A stretch of DNA of 64,000 bases from Exiguobacterium flavidum (GCF_003344535.1 NZ_QPKS01000010.1:62001-126000), one strand, 5' to 3'; shown: positions 34,020 to 42,813, numbered from the stretch's first letter. Notes: generated by a model from the sequence alone, not told the origin. Made by a program: numbers and translations.

Positions 34020-34361
34020 TTCGTGTTTTTTGAAGAGCGAATAGGCCAGGGAGATGACGCTGACGACGAACGTCGCCATGAGGGTGGACTGCAGGGAGAG
34101 CATTTCGAACATATAGATGAAGCGGACGATGATCAGGCTCACGATCGTGGTGAACCCTGGCAGAAAAGAACGATTCATCAGATTACCGCTGCCGGGGACG
34201 AGCAGTTCGAGTCCGAAGCGTTGCGTCACCCTTGTGTTCGGATGGGCGTGAGCGAGGCTGAATGAGACGGTCAGGAGGACGAGCAGCATCCAACCGGAAA
34301 ACAGGTACTGCTGGATCGAAGGGACCGAGATCGATTCATACATGAAGTACAGTAATGGCAT
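34005..34361 (-). CDS. small membrane protein of unknown function
   Basis: ATG 34361 follows AAAAGGAGAAAAAC, giving 118 residues with three membrane segments (about 20-40, 55-75 and 80-103) and a basic tail (FKKHEKAEQ). A longer frame from 34511 has no ribosome site. No family is recognised. Confidence 0.6.
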   Translation of the reverse strand: MPLLYFMYESISVPSIQQYLFSGWMLLVLLTVSFSLAHAHPNTRVTQRFGLELLVPGSGNLMNRSFLPGFTTIVSLIIVRFIYMFEMLSLQSTLMATFVVSVISLAYSLFKKHEKAEQ

Positions 34362-34457
34362 GTTTTTCTCCTTTTCGAAAAGTGTAGATTGCACGGAAGT
34401 GTGCCCTGAATGTAAGAGGAAAGCAAAAATGAGGAGCGAGGCTTCTAGGAGGAAATC

Positions 34458-34571
34458 ATGATGTGCCTGCACCCGAGTTCTAATATTAGCGGGGTGTTCG
34501 GGCAAGTTCAACCCGAAATTCGAGAATGGGAAATAAAAGAATGTTCACGCATTTTAACGTTTGGTGAATGA
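34458..34571 (+). CDS. possible 37-residue ORF
   Basis: ATG 34458 (or the next codon, also ATG) follows AGGAGG by four to five bases, an unusually good site for a chance frame. The peptide MMCLHPSSNISGVFGQV... has no signal or membrane segment and resembles nothing that I know. Confidence 0.25.
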   Translation: MMCLHPSSNISGVFGQVQPEIREWEIKECSRILTFGE

Positions 34572-34629
34572 ATGGTTCATTAACTGAACAGTGTCGGTGG
34601 AGAAGTGGCTCTGCGCTTAAGGTCAGACC

Positions 34630-34644
34630 TATTTTCTGAAAAGT
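34630..34644. promoter_or_regulatory. CodY-like box upstream of the CAP gene
   Basis: TATTTTCTGAAAAGT matches the CodY motif AATTTTCWGAAAATT at 13 of 15 positions. It is about 145 bases upstream of the start codon at 34788. Confidence 0.35.
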
Positions 34645-34787
34645 GTCGAAAATGTGACGTAAATGTGAAATCAAGCTGTGAATATTTCAATATCAAGACG
34701 AATGACGTCACACTATTCCAGTCCATTCCCCTTTTGTATAAAATTGAGGAAGACCCGAAAGACGGGTAGGCAAAAGGAGGAAACGAC

Positions 34788-35666
34788 ATGAAGAAATGGT
34801 TGATCGGAGGAATGGCTGCAGCTGCAGTCTTCACTCTTGAATATACGCCGGCAGAAAAGGTGGAGGCGAGCTACCCGAAGGAGAGCGGTTCGCTCATCGT
34901 AAGCTACGCGAGCGAATATCCGGGCTATCGGTGGCATGTGCGCAAATCGGGGACGGAGGAGTATGTTTCGCTCTCGAAGGACGGAATCAGCTACGGCAAG
35001 TACCGTTCGAAAAATGGCATCACGACGCAGGGAGCCGTCCTCAACAAGGATACGGAAACGACGCTTGCGAACAAGGGCTGGAAGAAGGTCACTTCTTATA
35101 AGAAGGGAAACGTCTATTACCGCTTGAATCTCGACAATGCTGCCGTCTATGAGAAGGGATCGAACTACGTGACGTACTTCTTCGACCAGCATGACGGCGA
35201 CAAGGTCAAGGCGACGCTCGCGATTCCGAAGACGGTCGAGGCGGCGAAGAGCGGGTATTATGGAAAGGCGTCAAGCGGGCTCCGTTATGCAGACGAAAAG
35301 CTGATGCTCCGTCTGATGAACTGGGAGCGGGCCGATTATAAGAAGGGGAAGCTCGGAAGCTATACGAAGCTGAATCCGGTCACGCGTGCGCACAGCGCGG
35401 ACATGGCGAAGAACAACTACTTCAGCCACACGAACCTGAAGGGGCAGGACCCGTTCGATCGGATGAAGGCGGCTGGAATCACCTTCTCGAGAGCCGGCGA
35501 GAACCTCTCGATGGGGTATGTCAACGTCTTCTCCGCACACTGGGGCCTGATGAACTCGAAAGGACACCGGGTGAACATCCTGAACGGTGCCTTCACGCAG
35601 GCTGACACTGGCGTCGCCTTCCGCGGCGACACGCCGTACTACACGGTCAATTTCCGGACACCGTGA
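34788..35666 (+). CDS. secreted CAP/SCP-domain protein
   Basis: The 292-residue protein has an N-terminal signal (MKKWLIGGMAAAAVFTLEYTPAEK), a beta-rich middle with repeated K/Y segments, and a C-terminal CAP domain (about 165-292). CAP signatures are LNPVTRAHSADMAKNNYFSH, FSRAGENLSMGY, HWGLMNSKGHRVNIL and the YTVNF end. Bacterial CAP proteins are extracellular with no settled activity; in Bacillus YkwD is the closest type. ATG 34788 follows AAAGGAGG. It ends at a bidirectional terminator. Confidence 0.85.
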   Translation: MKKWLIGGMAAAAVFTLEYTPAEKVEASYPKESGSLIVSYASEYPGYRWHVRKSGTEEYVSLSKDGISYGKYRSKNGITTQGAVLNKDTETTLANKGWKKVTSYKKGNVYYRLNLDNAAVYEKGSNYVTYFFDQHDGDKVKATLAIPKTVEAAKSGYYGKASSGLRYADEKLMLRLMNWERADYKKGKLGSYTKLNPVTRAHSADMAKNNYFSHTNLKGQDPFDRMKAAGITFSRAGENLSMGYVNVFSAHWGLMNSKGHRVNILNGAFTQADTGVAFRGDTPYYTVNFRTP

Positions 35667-35679
35667 CGAGAACGGCATG

Positions 35680-35732
35680 AAAAAAGCATCGACGTCGACC
35701 CTGGTGATGGGTGGAAACGTCGATGCTTTTTT
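35680..35732. terminator. bidirectional terminator
   Basis: AAAAAAGCATCGACG and CGTCGATGCTTTTTT are perfect complements around a 23-base loop between convergent genes. Confidence 0.92.
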
Positions 35733-35734
35733 GT

Positions 35735-36133
35735 TCAGTGCGGATAGAAGAGCTGCCACGTGATGCCGAAGCGATCGATGACGGTCGCATGTGTCGCGTT
35801 CCAGAACTGGTCCTGGAGCGGCATGACGATTTGACCGCCTTCGCTGAGGGCGTGGAAGAGGCGTTCGACTTCCTCTTTCGCCTCGCATTGCATCGTCACG
35901 AGGACGGGTACGAAAGCATCGTCCCGTTTCACTTGAAGCGAATCCGATAGGTAGATCAGCTGACCGTCGATCTCGAGGCTCGCCCGCAAGATATGCGAGG
36001 GGTTGCCCGGGACCTTTCCGTCGGCATAGGTCTGGCGTTCGATCAAGCGGCAGTTAGGGAACAGGCTCTGATAGAGCGAGAGCGCTTCAGATGCGTTTCC
36101 CTTATACATCAAAAACGGGATGAATGTTTTCAT
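35735..36133 (-). CDS. PhnB-like VOC-superfamily protein
   Basis: ATG 36133 follows TAGGAGACAAT and gives 132 residues. The sequence (FIPFLMYKGNASEALSLYQSLFPN, IYLSDS, DRFGITWQLFYPH) is that of the PhnB/YjdN-type glyoxalase-fold proteins (3-demethylubiquinone methyltransferase-like in older names). These are small dimers of largely unknown substrate. The terminal W.LF motif is intact. Confidence 0.82.
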   Translation of the reverse strand: MKTFIPFLMYKGNASEALSLYQSLFPNCRLIERQTYADGKVPGNPSHILRASLEIDGQLIYLSDSLQVKRDDAFVPVLVTMQCEAKEEVERLFHALSEGGQIVMPLQDQFWNATHATVIDRFGITWQLFYPH

Positions 36134-36213
36134 ATTGTCTCCTATTTTGTGGTCCATAGTGGACGGATGAGACTAGTCTACCATACTGATTGCGACAGGC
36201 ATAACTTTGAATG

Positions 36214-37023
36214 TCAGTTTCGTTCCGGTTTGCTGAATCCTTCGAACGATGCGTCGATCACCTTGTCGAACTGGTCCGATTCGACGGCCGCCTTCAAATC
36301 CTTCGCGAGAGCCTTGTCCGCATCCGCCGTCTTGATCGCGACGAGGTTACGGTACTGCTCGTCCATCTTCTCGAGCACGAGCGCGTCTAGCAGATCGAAC
36401 TTTGCCGCGAGCGCGAAGTTGCCCGGTACGGCGGAAACGTCGACGCTGTCGACCGCGCGCGGAAGCTGTGCGGCTTCGAGCGGTTTGATGACGATGCCTT
36501 TCGGATTTTCGACGATGTCCTTCTCTGACACGGTCAGCGGATCGGCATCGTCTTTCAAATCGATCCATCCGGCATCCTCGAGGATGTGCAGCGCGCGCGC
36601 CTGGTTCGTCGGATCGTTCGGTGTCGCGACCTCGGCGCCCTTCGGTACGTCGTCGAGCGTCTTGTACTTGGAACTGTAGAGACCCATCGGAGCGGTTGGG
36701 ACCGTGACGAGGCCGGTCAAGTCGAGCTTCTTCTCGTCAGCGAACGTCTTCAGATAGATCGAATGCTGGAACAGGTTGGCATCGATGTCGCCGTTCGCGA
36801 GCGCGATGTTCGGCTGGATGTAGTCGCTGAACTCGACGATTTCGACTTCATACCCCTTCTTCTCGAGCTGCGGCTGGATGGCCTTCTTCACCATGTCGCT
36901 GTAAGGTCCGCTCGTCGCTCCGATCTTGATTGCCTTATCGTTCTTTTCAGCACCCGAGTCGCCGCAGCCGGCAAGAGCGGCTCCAAGTAGTCCAGTAGCT
37001 AGAAGTGCGTATCGTTTTTTCAA
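36214..37023 (-). CDS. metQ: MetQ methionine-binding lipoprotein
   Basis: The 269-residue protein has a lipobox (LAGC near residue 20) and the NlpA/MetQ fold: KIGATSGPYSDMVKKAIQPQLEKKGY, DYIQPNIALANGDIDANLFQH and NDPTNQARALHILEDAGWI. It captures D- or L-methionine for the MetNI transporter. It is the last gene of metN-metI-metQ, 30 bases after metI, under the SAM riboswitch at 38819-38919. Confidence 0.93.
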   Translation of the reverse strand: MKKRYALLATGLLGAALAGCGDSGAEKNDKAIKIGATSGPYSDMVKKAIQPQLEKKGYEVEIVEFSDYIQPNIALANGDIDANLFQHSIYLKTFADEKKLDLTGLVTVPTAPMGLYSSKYKTLDDVPKGAEVATPNDPTNQARALHILEDAGWIDLKDDADPLTVSEKDIVENPKGIVIKPLEAAQLPRAVDSVDVSAVPGNFALAAKFDLLDALVLEKMDEQYRNLVAIKTADADKALAKDLKAAVESDQFDKVIDASFEGFSKPERN

Positions 37024-37053
37024 AGTGATCTCTCCCTTTTTCTCTATGTTTTT

Positions 37054-37719
37054 TTAGCGTTTGTCTGCAATGCGGGCGAAGCGGTTCCCCGTCGCCTGGA
37101 TGAGCTGGACGATGACGATCAGGACGACGATCGTCGTCAACATGATGACATTGTCGTACCGGTAGTAACCGAAGCGGATGGCGAGGTCACCGACGCCTCC
37201 GCCTCCGACGATCCCGGCCATCGCCGAGAAGCCGATCAGGCTGATCAGTGTCAGTGTGACGCCTTGGATGATACCAGGAAGCGCCTCCGGAAGAAGTACG
37301 CTTACGATGATGCGCAGCGGACGAGCGCCGCATGCCTCGGCCGCCTCGATCAGACCGGGCGGTACTTCACGGAGCGACGTCTCGACGAGCCGTGCGAGGA
37401 ACGGGATGGCTGCGACCGTCAGGCTGACGGCAGCGGCGCCTGGACCGATCGTCGTCCGGACGAGCAGGTTCGTCAACGGGATGAGCGCGACGAGCAGAAT
37501 GATGAACGGAAGCGAGCGGACGATGTTGACGACGAAGTCGAGCACGGAGCGGAGCGTCCGGTTCTCGAAGAACAGTCCCTTGTCCGTGACGAACAGCAGT
37601 ACGCCGAGCGGGATGCCGAACAGGATGGCGAGCGAGAGCGAGATGCCGACCATCAGGCCGGTCTCGCCGAGCGCCTTTGCGAGTTCAGGCAGGATATCGA
37701 TGATGCGATCAAGCCACAT
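37054..37719 (-). CDS. metI: MetI methionine ABC transporter permease
   Basis: The 221-residue protein has five membrane segments and the EAA loop (EAAEACGARPLRIIVSVLLPEALPGI). Motifs LVGISLSLAILFGIPLG and GGGGVGDLAIRFGYYRYD are typical of MetI. Its start overlaps metN by 11 bases. Confidence 0.95.
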   Translation of the reverse strand: MWLDRIIDILPELAKALGETGLMVGISLSLAILFGIPLGVLLFVTDKGLFFENRTLRSVLDFVVNIVRSLPFIILLVALIPLTNLLVRTTIGPGAAAVSLTVAAIPFLARLVETSLREVPPGLIEAAEACGARPLRIIVSVLLPEALPGIIQGVTLTLISLIGFSAMAGIVGGGGVGDLAIRFGYYRYDNVIMLTTIVVLIVIVQLIQATGNRFARIADKR

Positions 37720-38722
37720 AGTCGATCACCTCCAGCGCGTGCAATTGCTGATCGAGCCATTCGATCGCTGCATCGACCTTGAGCGCCGTCCCGGTCAGGC
37801 TGACGATCAGGACGCCGAACGCCTGGTCCTGGATGTAGTCGACCTTGCCGTGCAGGATGCTGACGTTGATGTCGAACTGCTTGATCGCGGACGAGAGCGT
37901 GCTCTCACCTGTCTTGTCGCCGGTGAACTGAAGACGGATGACTTTTCCTGGCACCCGTTTGAGGATTTCGTCCGGCAGTTCGATCTGGAGCGCCATGTCG
38001 ACGTAGCGGCGCGACACGGGATGCCTCGGCTCCGAGAAGAGCGAGAAGGTCGGTCCGGTCTCGACGATCCGCCCAGCGTCCATCACGGCGACACGGTCAC
38101 AGATCTGCTTGACGACCTCGATCTCGTGCGTGATCAGGACGATCGTCAATCCGAGCCGCTTGTTCAAGTCCTTCAGCAGCGAGAGGATCTGCTGCGTCGT
38201 CACGGGATCGAGAGCGGACGTCGCCTCGTCGCAAAGGAGGACGCGCGGGTCGTTCGCGAGCGCCCGGGCGATCCCGACGCGCTGCTTCTGTCCGCCGCTC
38301 AGCTGGCTCGGATAGCTGTCCGCGTGTCCGATCAAGCCGACGAGATCGATCAGCTCATTGATTCGGGCGGCGAACTTCGTCTTTTTGACGCCGGCCGCCT
38401 TCAGGGCGAAGGCGATGTTCTCCGCGACGGTCCGGGACTGGATCAGCTGGAAGTGCTGGAAGATCATCCCGATGTCAAGCCGCAGATGGCGGAGCTCCTG
38501 CTTCGACAGACCGTCGAGGGCAAGGTTCCCGACGGCGACGCTGCCTGCCGTCGGACGTTCGAGCCCGTTGATCAGGCGGAGCAGCGTACTCTTCCCAGCC
38601 CCGGATGCCCCGATGATGCCGAAGATCTCGCCCTGATGAATCGTCAAATCGATGTCTTTCAGGGCATCGACGGAATGTGTGCCTTTCGTGTATTGCTTCG
38701 TGATGTTCTTGAATGTGATCAC
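37709..38722 (-). CDS. metN: MetN methionine ABC transporter ATPase
   Basis: GTG 38722 behind AGGGGG gives a 337-residue protein starting VITFKNITKQY; a longer frame from 38866 runs through the riboswitch terminator and is not expected. It has Walker A GASGAGKST (about 38-46), the LSGGQKQRVGIARAL signature, DEATSALDP and the H-loop THEIE. The C-terminal NIL domain (about 260-337) is the regulatory methionine-binding domain of MetN. First gene of the operon. Confidence 0.94.
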   Translation of the reverse strand: MITFKNITKQYTKGTHSVDALKDIDLTIHQGEIFGIIGASGAGKSTLLRLINGLERPTAGSVAVGNLALDGLSKQELRHLRLDIGMIFQHFQLIQSRTVAENIAFALKAAGVKKTKFAARINELIDLVGLIGHADSYPSQLSGGQKQRVGIARALANDPRVLLCDEATSALDPVTTQQILSLLKDLNKRLGLTIVLITHEIEVVKQICDRVAVMDAGRIVETGPTFSLFSEPRHPVSRRYVDMALQIELPDEILKRVPGKVIRLQFTGDKTGESTLSSAIKQFDINVSILHGKVDYIQDQAFGVLIVSLTGTALKVDAAIEWLDQQLHALEVIDYVA

Positions 38723-38750
38723 GCTTGTTCGACCCCCTCTACAAAAAATA

Positions 38751-38798
38751 AACAAAAAAAGCCGCTTCCTTCTGATCGAGAGCAACCAGAAAAAAGCG
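38751..38798 (-). terminator. riboswitch-controlled terminator of metNIQ
   Basis: On the minus strand CGCTTTTTTCTG (38798-38787) pairs with CAGAAGGAAGCG (38774-38763), followed by GGC and a U-run. It lies between the SAM aptamer and the metN start, as the off-state element. Confidence 0.85.
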
Positions 38799-38818
38799 AC
38801 GAAAGGACATCTTCGTAA

Positions 38819-38919
38819 CTTATCTCTCAGAACGCAGGCGTTCTGTAGGATGTGGCACCTTCCCAAAATGGGGGTTGCCGGACGTCTTAGGGCCTATTCC
38901 CTCGGTCTCTCTCGATAAG
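38819..38919 (-). promoter_or_regulatory. SAM-I riboswitch (S-box) aptamer
   Basis: Read on the minus strand it starts CTTATCGAGAGAGACCGAGGGA, continues GGCCC..GACGTCCGGCAACC and AAGGTGCCACATCCTAC, and closes with GAGAGATAAG pairing with the 5' CTTATC. These are the hallmark S-box elements (P1, kink-turn side, GGCAACC, GGTGCCA..TCC). With the terminator at 38751-38798 it should switch metNIQ off when S-adenosylmethionine is high. Confidence 0.96.
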
Positions 38920-38940
38920 TGGTGTATGCTGTTGAAAATT

Positions 38941-38969
38941 ACTTTACGGAAATCATTTCCTGTTGTCAA
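38941..38969 (-). promoter_or_regulatory. vegetative promoter of the SAM riboswitch and metNIQ
   Basis: On the minus strand TTGACA (38969-38964), 17 bases, TAAAGT (38946-38941). Transcription starts about ten bases before the aptamer, so metNIQ has its own promoter independent of mtnE. Confidence 0.8.
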
Positions 38970-38977
38970 ACCTTTTT

Positions 38978-40171
38978 TCAGAATTTAATGACATCTGCCG
39001 GCGTGAACAGGCCGAGCACCTTGATCCGGTTGATCGCCTCGGCGAGACGCGATGCGTCCGCGATCAGGCTGAGACGGACGTATCCTTCCCCGTATTCTCC
39101 GAAGAAATGTCCCGGTGTGACCGCGACGTGCGCCTCGTGGAGCAATTTGTCTGCGAACTGCTGCGACGTGTAGCCGGGCGCGACAGGCAGCCAGACGAAG
39201 AACGATCCGCCGGAGAGCGGGGCATCCCAGCCGATCTCCTCGAGCTTCGCGAACAGCACGTCGCGCCGTGCCTGATAGAGGTCGCTCAAGTTCGTCACGC
39301 AGTCCTGGGACGAGAGGAGCGCGGCCTCCGCTGCGAGTTGGACCGGTGTGAAGGCACTGACATAGAGATGGTCCTGATACGTCTCGATCGCCGAGATGAC
39401 GGACGCGTTGCCGACGGCGAACGCGATGCGGAAGCCGGACATGTTGAAGCGCTTCGAGAGGGAGAACAGTTCGATCCCGGTCTCCTTCGCGCCCGGTGTC
39501 TCGAGGAAGCTCCGGGTCGGCCCGTCGAACGTGATGCCGCCGTAAGCGAGGTCATGCACGACGCAAATGTCGTTCGCGTCAGCGAAGGCGACGGTCGCTT
39601 CGAACGCCTCTGCTGTCGCCGTCGCGCCGATCGGATTGCTCGGGTAGTTGAGGAAGAGCATCCGGCTGTTCGCGACGTCATGCGGGTCGAGCAGCGAGTA
39701 GTCCGGCAGGAAGGCATTCTCTTCGAGGAGCGGCAGCGGGACCGCCTTGGCTCCGGCGAGAGCCGCGCCTGACAGGTAGTCCGGATAACCCGGGTCCGGT
39801 ACGATGACCGACTCGCCCGGATTGACGATCGTCTGCGGGAGGGCGACGATCCCGGCCTTGCTCCCGAGCAGGATCGCGACTTCCGTTGACGCGTCGATCT
39901 CGACGCCGAACTCGCGCAGGTAGAAGGCGGCGACGGCCTCCTTCAGGAAGTCATGACCGCGAAACGGCGGGTACTGCAGGTTCGAGGAGACGCTGATCGC
40001 CTCCTTGAGCGCATCGAGGATATGAGGCGGAGTCGGCTGGTCAGGTGTCCCCTGTCCGAGCAGGATGACATCGTGTCCTTCGCTCCGGACAGCGGCGATC
40101 CGGTTCGCCTGCGTTGCGAAGACTTGGTCGGGCAGGCGCGCGATGGCGCGCGATGGTGTGAACTGTTTCAT
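38978..40171 (-). CDS. mtnE: MtnE-type aminotransferase of methionine salvage
   Basis: ATG 40171 follows CAGGGGGAATCGACC and gives 397 residues. It is a class I PLP aminotransferase with GHDVILLGQGTPDQPTPPHI near the start, LNYPSNPIGA, DLAYGGITFDG, the lysine in SLSKRFNMSGFRIAF and GEYGEGYVR. The whole pattern follows B. subtilis MtnE (YkrV), which transaminates the ketoacid of the methionine salvage pathway to methionine. Its place next to the methionine transporter supports this. No SAM riboswitch precedes it; a CodY-like box lies at 40236-40250. Confidence 0.85.
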   Translation of the reverse strand: MKQFTPSRAIARLPDQVFATQANRIAAVRSEGHDVILLGQGTPDQPTPPHILDALKEAISVSSNLQYPPFRGHDFLKEAVAAFYLREFGVEIDASTEVAILLGSKAGIVALPQTIVNPGESVIVPDPGYPDYLSGAALAGAKAVPLPLLEENAFLPDYSLLDPHDVANSRMLFLNYPSNPIGATATAEAFEATVAFADANDICVVHDLAYGGITFDGPTRSFLETPGAKETGIELFSLSKRFNMSGFRIAFAVGNASVISAIETYQDHLYVSAFTPVQLAAEAALLSSQDCVTNLSDLYQARRDVLFAKLEEIGWDAPLSGGSFFVWLPVAPGYTSQQFADKLLHEAHVAVTPGHFFGEYGEGYVRLSLIADASRLAEAINRIKVLGLFTPADVIKF

Positions 40172-40235
40172 GGTCGATTCCCCCTGTTTTTTCTGTTTAG
40201 GGAAAAGAATAGCTGATTTCAAAAACAAAGAAAAG

Positions 40236-40250
40236 AATTTTCTGAAAAAT
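40236..40250. promoter_or_regulatory. CodY-like box upstream of mtnE
   Basis: AATTTTCTGAAAAAT matches AATTTTCWGAAAATT at 14 of 15 positions, 65 bases upstream of the mtnE start and 80 bases upstream of the divergent alpha-glucosidase start. Confidence 0.5.
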
Positions 40251-40329
40251 ATCACGAAAACGGGAAGTTGTAACGGAGGGGGAAGCCAACATTTGGTAGA
40301 CTTAAGGAAACGGATCAGGAGGTGTGTCG

Positions 40330-41916
40330 ATGGAAGTGGCATGGTGGAAGGAAGCGGTCGTCTATCAAGTGTACTGGCGGAGTTTTTTCGATACGGACGG
40401 AGATGGGTATGGAGACCTCCGGGGGGTGACGCAAAAGCTCGATTATATCGCGTCTCTCGGTGTCGATGTCATCTGGCTGAACCCGTGCTATGCCTCACCT
40501 GACGTCGACAACGGCTATGACATCTCGGACTACCGGGCAGTCATGCCGAAGGCGGGGACGATGGAGGATCTCGAGCAGCTGTTCCGCGAGGCGCAGGCGA
40601 GAGGCCTGAAGGTCATCATGGACCTCGTCGTCAATCATACGAGTGACCGGCACGCCTGGTTTGCGGATTCGAAAGCGAACGGCGCGAAGCGCGACTGGTA
40701 CATCTGGCGGGACGGGAAAGAAGGGGGACCACCGACGAACTGGCGCTCCTACTTCGCCCCGAGCACATGGACGTGGTGCGAGGAACGAAAGCAGTACTAC
40801 TTCCATTCGTTCGCGAAGGAACAACCGGATCTGAACTGGGAGAACCCCCAGGTCCGTGAAGCCATCTACGCGATGATGCGTTTCTGGGTCGACAAGGGGA
40901 TCGACGGCTTCCGGATGGACGTCATCAACCTGATCAAGAAGCGGGAGTTCACCGATGTCGCTGACCCGTTCGAGATGTCGTATCTCGCGAATCAGCCGGG
41001 CATCCATGATTTCCTGCAGGAAATGAACCGGGAAGTCGGGCTCGATCGGTTGTTCACGGTCGGGGAGATTCCGTTCGTCGGGCCGGAGGACGGGTTGCTC
41101 TATGTCGGCGAGGACCGGGGGGAGCTTCATACGCTGTTCCACTTCGAGGTCGCTGACGACATGACGACGATGGATCTGCCGCGCTTCAAACAAATCCAGC
41201 AGCGCTGGTTCGATGCGCTCTATCCGAAGGGCGTCGCTTCCCAGTTCCTGAACAATCATGACCATACACGGCAAGTGACGCGGTTCGGAAGCGAGAAGTT
41301 CCGCGTCGAGAGCGCGAAGCTGCTCGGCTTGATGCTCCACACGCTTCCCGGGATCCCTTATATCTATCAGGGGGAGGAGATCGGGATGACCGGGATGCGG
41401 TTCGACCGGGCAGAGGATTATCCGGATGTCGCCTTCCGCAACCGTTACAAGGAGCGAATCGAGAACGGGGAGGCTCCCGAGATGGTCCTCTCCTCGATGC
41501 AGCTGCTCGCGCGCGACAACTCGCGCACGCCGGTCCAGTGGGATGCCTCGCGGAACGCTGGATTTTCGGCTGGACAACCGTGGATTCCCGTCAATCCGAA
41601 CTATGAGGAGATCAACGTCGAGGCGGCGGAGGACGACGCGGACTCGGTCCTGCATTTCTATCGCAAGCTGACGGCGATGCGCAAGGAACATCCCGTCATG
41701 GTGTACGGTACTTACCGGGACCTTGCCCCGAATGATCCCTATCTGTACGTGTACGAGCGGACGCTCGACGATACGACGTGGCGCATCGTCCTCAATATCC
41801 GGGACGAGGAGACGGAATCCGTCCACTGCCCGGACGGTGAGTGCATGATCTCGAATTATCCGGATAGCTGTGCGACCATCCTGCAGCCTTATGAGGCGCG
41901 GCTGTACATGCTTTGA
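40330..41916 (+). CDS. GH13 alpha-glucosidase (oligo-1,6-glucosidase type)
   Basis: The 528-residue protein starts at ATG 40330, seven bases after AGGAGG; GTG 40324 is too close to it. GH13 regions are intact: DLVVNHTSDRH, GFRMDVINLI with the nucleophile near Asp197, FTVGEIPFVG with the acid near Glu245, and FLNNHDHTRQ near Asp311. The opening WWKEAVVYQVYWRSFFDTDGDGYGDLRG is typical of the MalL/TreC group of cytoplasmic enzymes. It hydrolyses short alpha-glucosides. No sugar transporter is adjacent. Confidence 0.93.
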   Translation: MEVAWWKEAVVYQVYWRSFFDTDGDGYGDLRGVTQKLDYIASLGVDVIWLNPCYASPDVDNGYDISDYRAVMPKAGTMEDLEQLFREAQARGLKVIMDLVVNHTSDRHAWFADSKANGAKRDWYIWRDGKEGGPPTNWRSYFAPSTWTWCEERKQYYFHSFAKEQPDLNWENPQVREAIYAMMRFWVDKGIDGFRMDVINLIKKREFTDVADPFEMSYLANQPGIHDFLQEMNREVGLDRLFTVGEIPFVGPEDGLLYVGEDRGELHTLFHFEVADDMTTMDLPRFKQIQQRWFDALYPKGVASQFLNNHDHTRQVTRFGSEKFRVESAKLLGLMLHTLPGIPYIYQGEEIGMTGMRFDRAEDYPDVAFRNRYKERIENGEAPEMVLSSMQLLARDNSRTPVQWDASRNAGFSAGQPWIPVNPNYEEINVEAAEDDADSVLHFYRKLTAMRKEHPVMVYGTYRDLAPNDPYLYVYERTLDDTTWRIVLNIRDEETESVHCPDGECMISNYPDSCATILQPYEARLYML

Positions 41917-41961
41917 CGAAAAGGAGACGGGTTCCAAGTTGGAATCCGTCTCCTTTTCGTC
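41915..41961. terminator. bidirectional terminator
   Basis: GACGAAAAGGAGACGG and CCGTCTCCTTTTCGTC pair, with TTCC/GGAA continuing inside, between convergent genes. Confidence 0.88.
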
Positions 41962-42688
41962 ATGTATGTTTCGTCTCCGATCGCGGGTGGAGGAGCTGTT
42001 CGAAGCGTTCGACGGCTTCCTGCATCTCGTGCGTCGGTTGCTCGATCATCGGACCATGTCCCGTCGCGAGCAACTCGGGACCGAGTTCCGCGAGCTGGTG
42101 GGCGCTCGCGAGCGCCACTTCCTTGTCCCACGTCGCCATCGCAGGGAACGGGAAGGTGAGGCGGGTGTCACCGGACACGGCGAGGCCGCCTTGCGTCTGG
42201 AAGGCATCCCCCGCGATCAGCGTCCGGCTCCCTTCATGCCAAAGTGAGATCGATCCCGGTGTGTGGCCAGGAGAGGCGATCACGCTCAGGCTTCCGACCT
42301 GTTGACCGTTCTCGAGCAGGCGGTCGGGGCGCGACTTGATTCCTTTAGGCAGGCTGCCGGCGAGGGGCCTTGTCTCACCCGGCTGGAGCGTCTGGTCTCC
42401 TGCGAGGATCAAGGCGTCTCGCGAGCTGATCGAAAGCTCAGCGAGCGGGAACAGGCGCATCAATTTATCGAGCGAGCCGACATGGTCGAGATGGGCATGT
42501 GTCAGGATGATCGCCTTGAGCGGTTTCTCCTGCTGCTTGATATACCGGTGGAGACTCTTCGCATTGAAGGATAAGCCGGTATCGATCAGGGTCAGGCTGT
42601 CTGCTTCCTCGAACAGATAGCAGTTGACGGGGAAGAACGAAGGCGTCGTGCGTAGCTGGCGCAGGCGCCCGGAAGTCGTGATCCGCAT
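41960..42688 (-). CDS. metallo-beta-lactamase-fold hydrolase
   Basis: ATG 42688 follows AGAGGAGCCTAAAC and gives 242 residues. Metal ligands are in THAHLDHVG, SPGHTPGS, AGDAF and the terminal GHG. The opening TTPSFFPVNCYLFEEADSLTLIDTGLS is the glyoxalase-II-like type found in many Bacillales hydrolases of unknown substrate. No partner gene is evident. Confidence 0.85.
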   Translation of the reverse strand: MRITTSGRLRQLRTTPSFFPVNCYLFEEADSLTLIDTGLSFNAKSLHRYIKQQEKPLKAIILTHAHLDHVGSLDKLMRLFPLAELSISSRDALILAGDQTLQPGETRPLAGSLPKGIKSRPDRLLENGQQVGSLSVIASPGHTPGSISLWHEGSRTLIAGDAFQTQGGLAVSGDTRLTFPFPAMATWDKEVALASAHQLAELGPELLATGHGPMIEQPTHEMQEAVERFEQLLHPRSETKHT

Positions 42689-42770
42689 GTTTAGGCTCCT
42701 CTCGAACATATTACTTTGAGTATCGCCTTTTTCGAAAGGCTCGTCCAGCTGGAGAAATGAGGGGAAGCAG

Positions 42771-42813
42771 AAAAAGAGAATACCGCGCTTGATGATTCAG
42801 GCACGGTATTCTC
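42771..42813 (-). terminator. terminator of the YceI and SMP-30 genes
   Basis: On the minus strand GAGAATACCG and CGGTATTCTC pair, followed by U5 (A-run 42771-42775 on plus). Confidence 0.82.

Larger units (their letters stand above)
34362..34787. other. gene-poor 426-base gap before the CAP gene
   Basis: It contains a possible 37-residue ORF (34458-34571), a CodY-like site at 34630-34644 and an AT-rich end that must hold the CAP gene promoter (TATAAA near 34736). No RNA or mobile element is evident. Confidence 0.5.

Noticed and set aside
38972-38986. CodY-like stretch next to the SAM riboswitch promoter
   Set aside because: Only about 10 of 15 matches; the riboswitch explains regulation.
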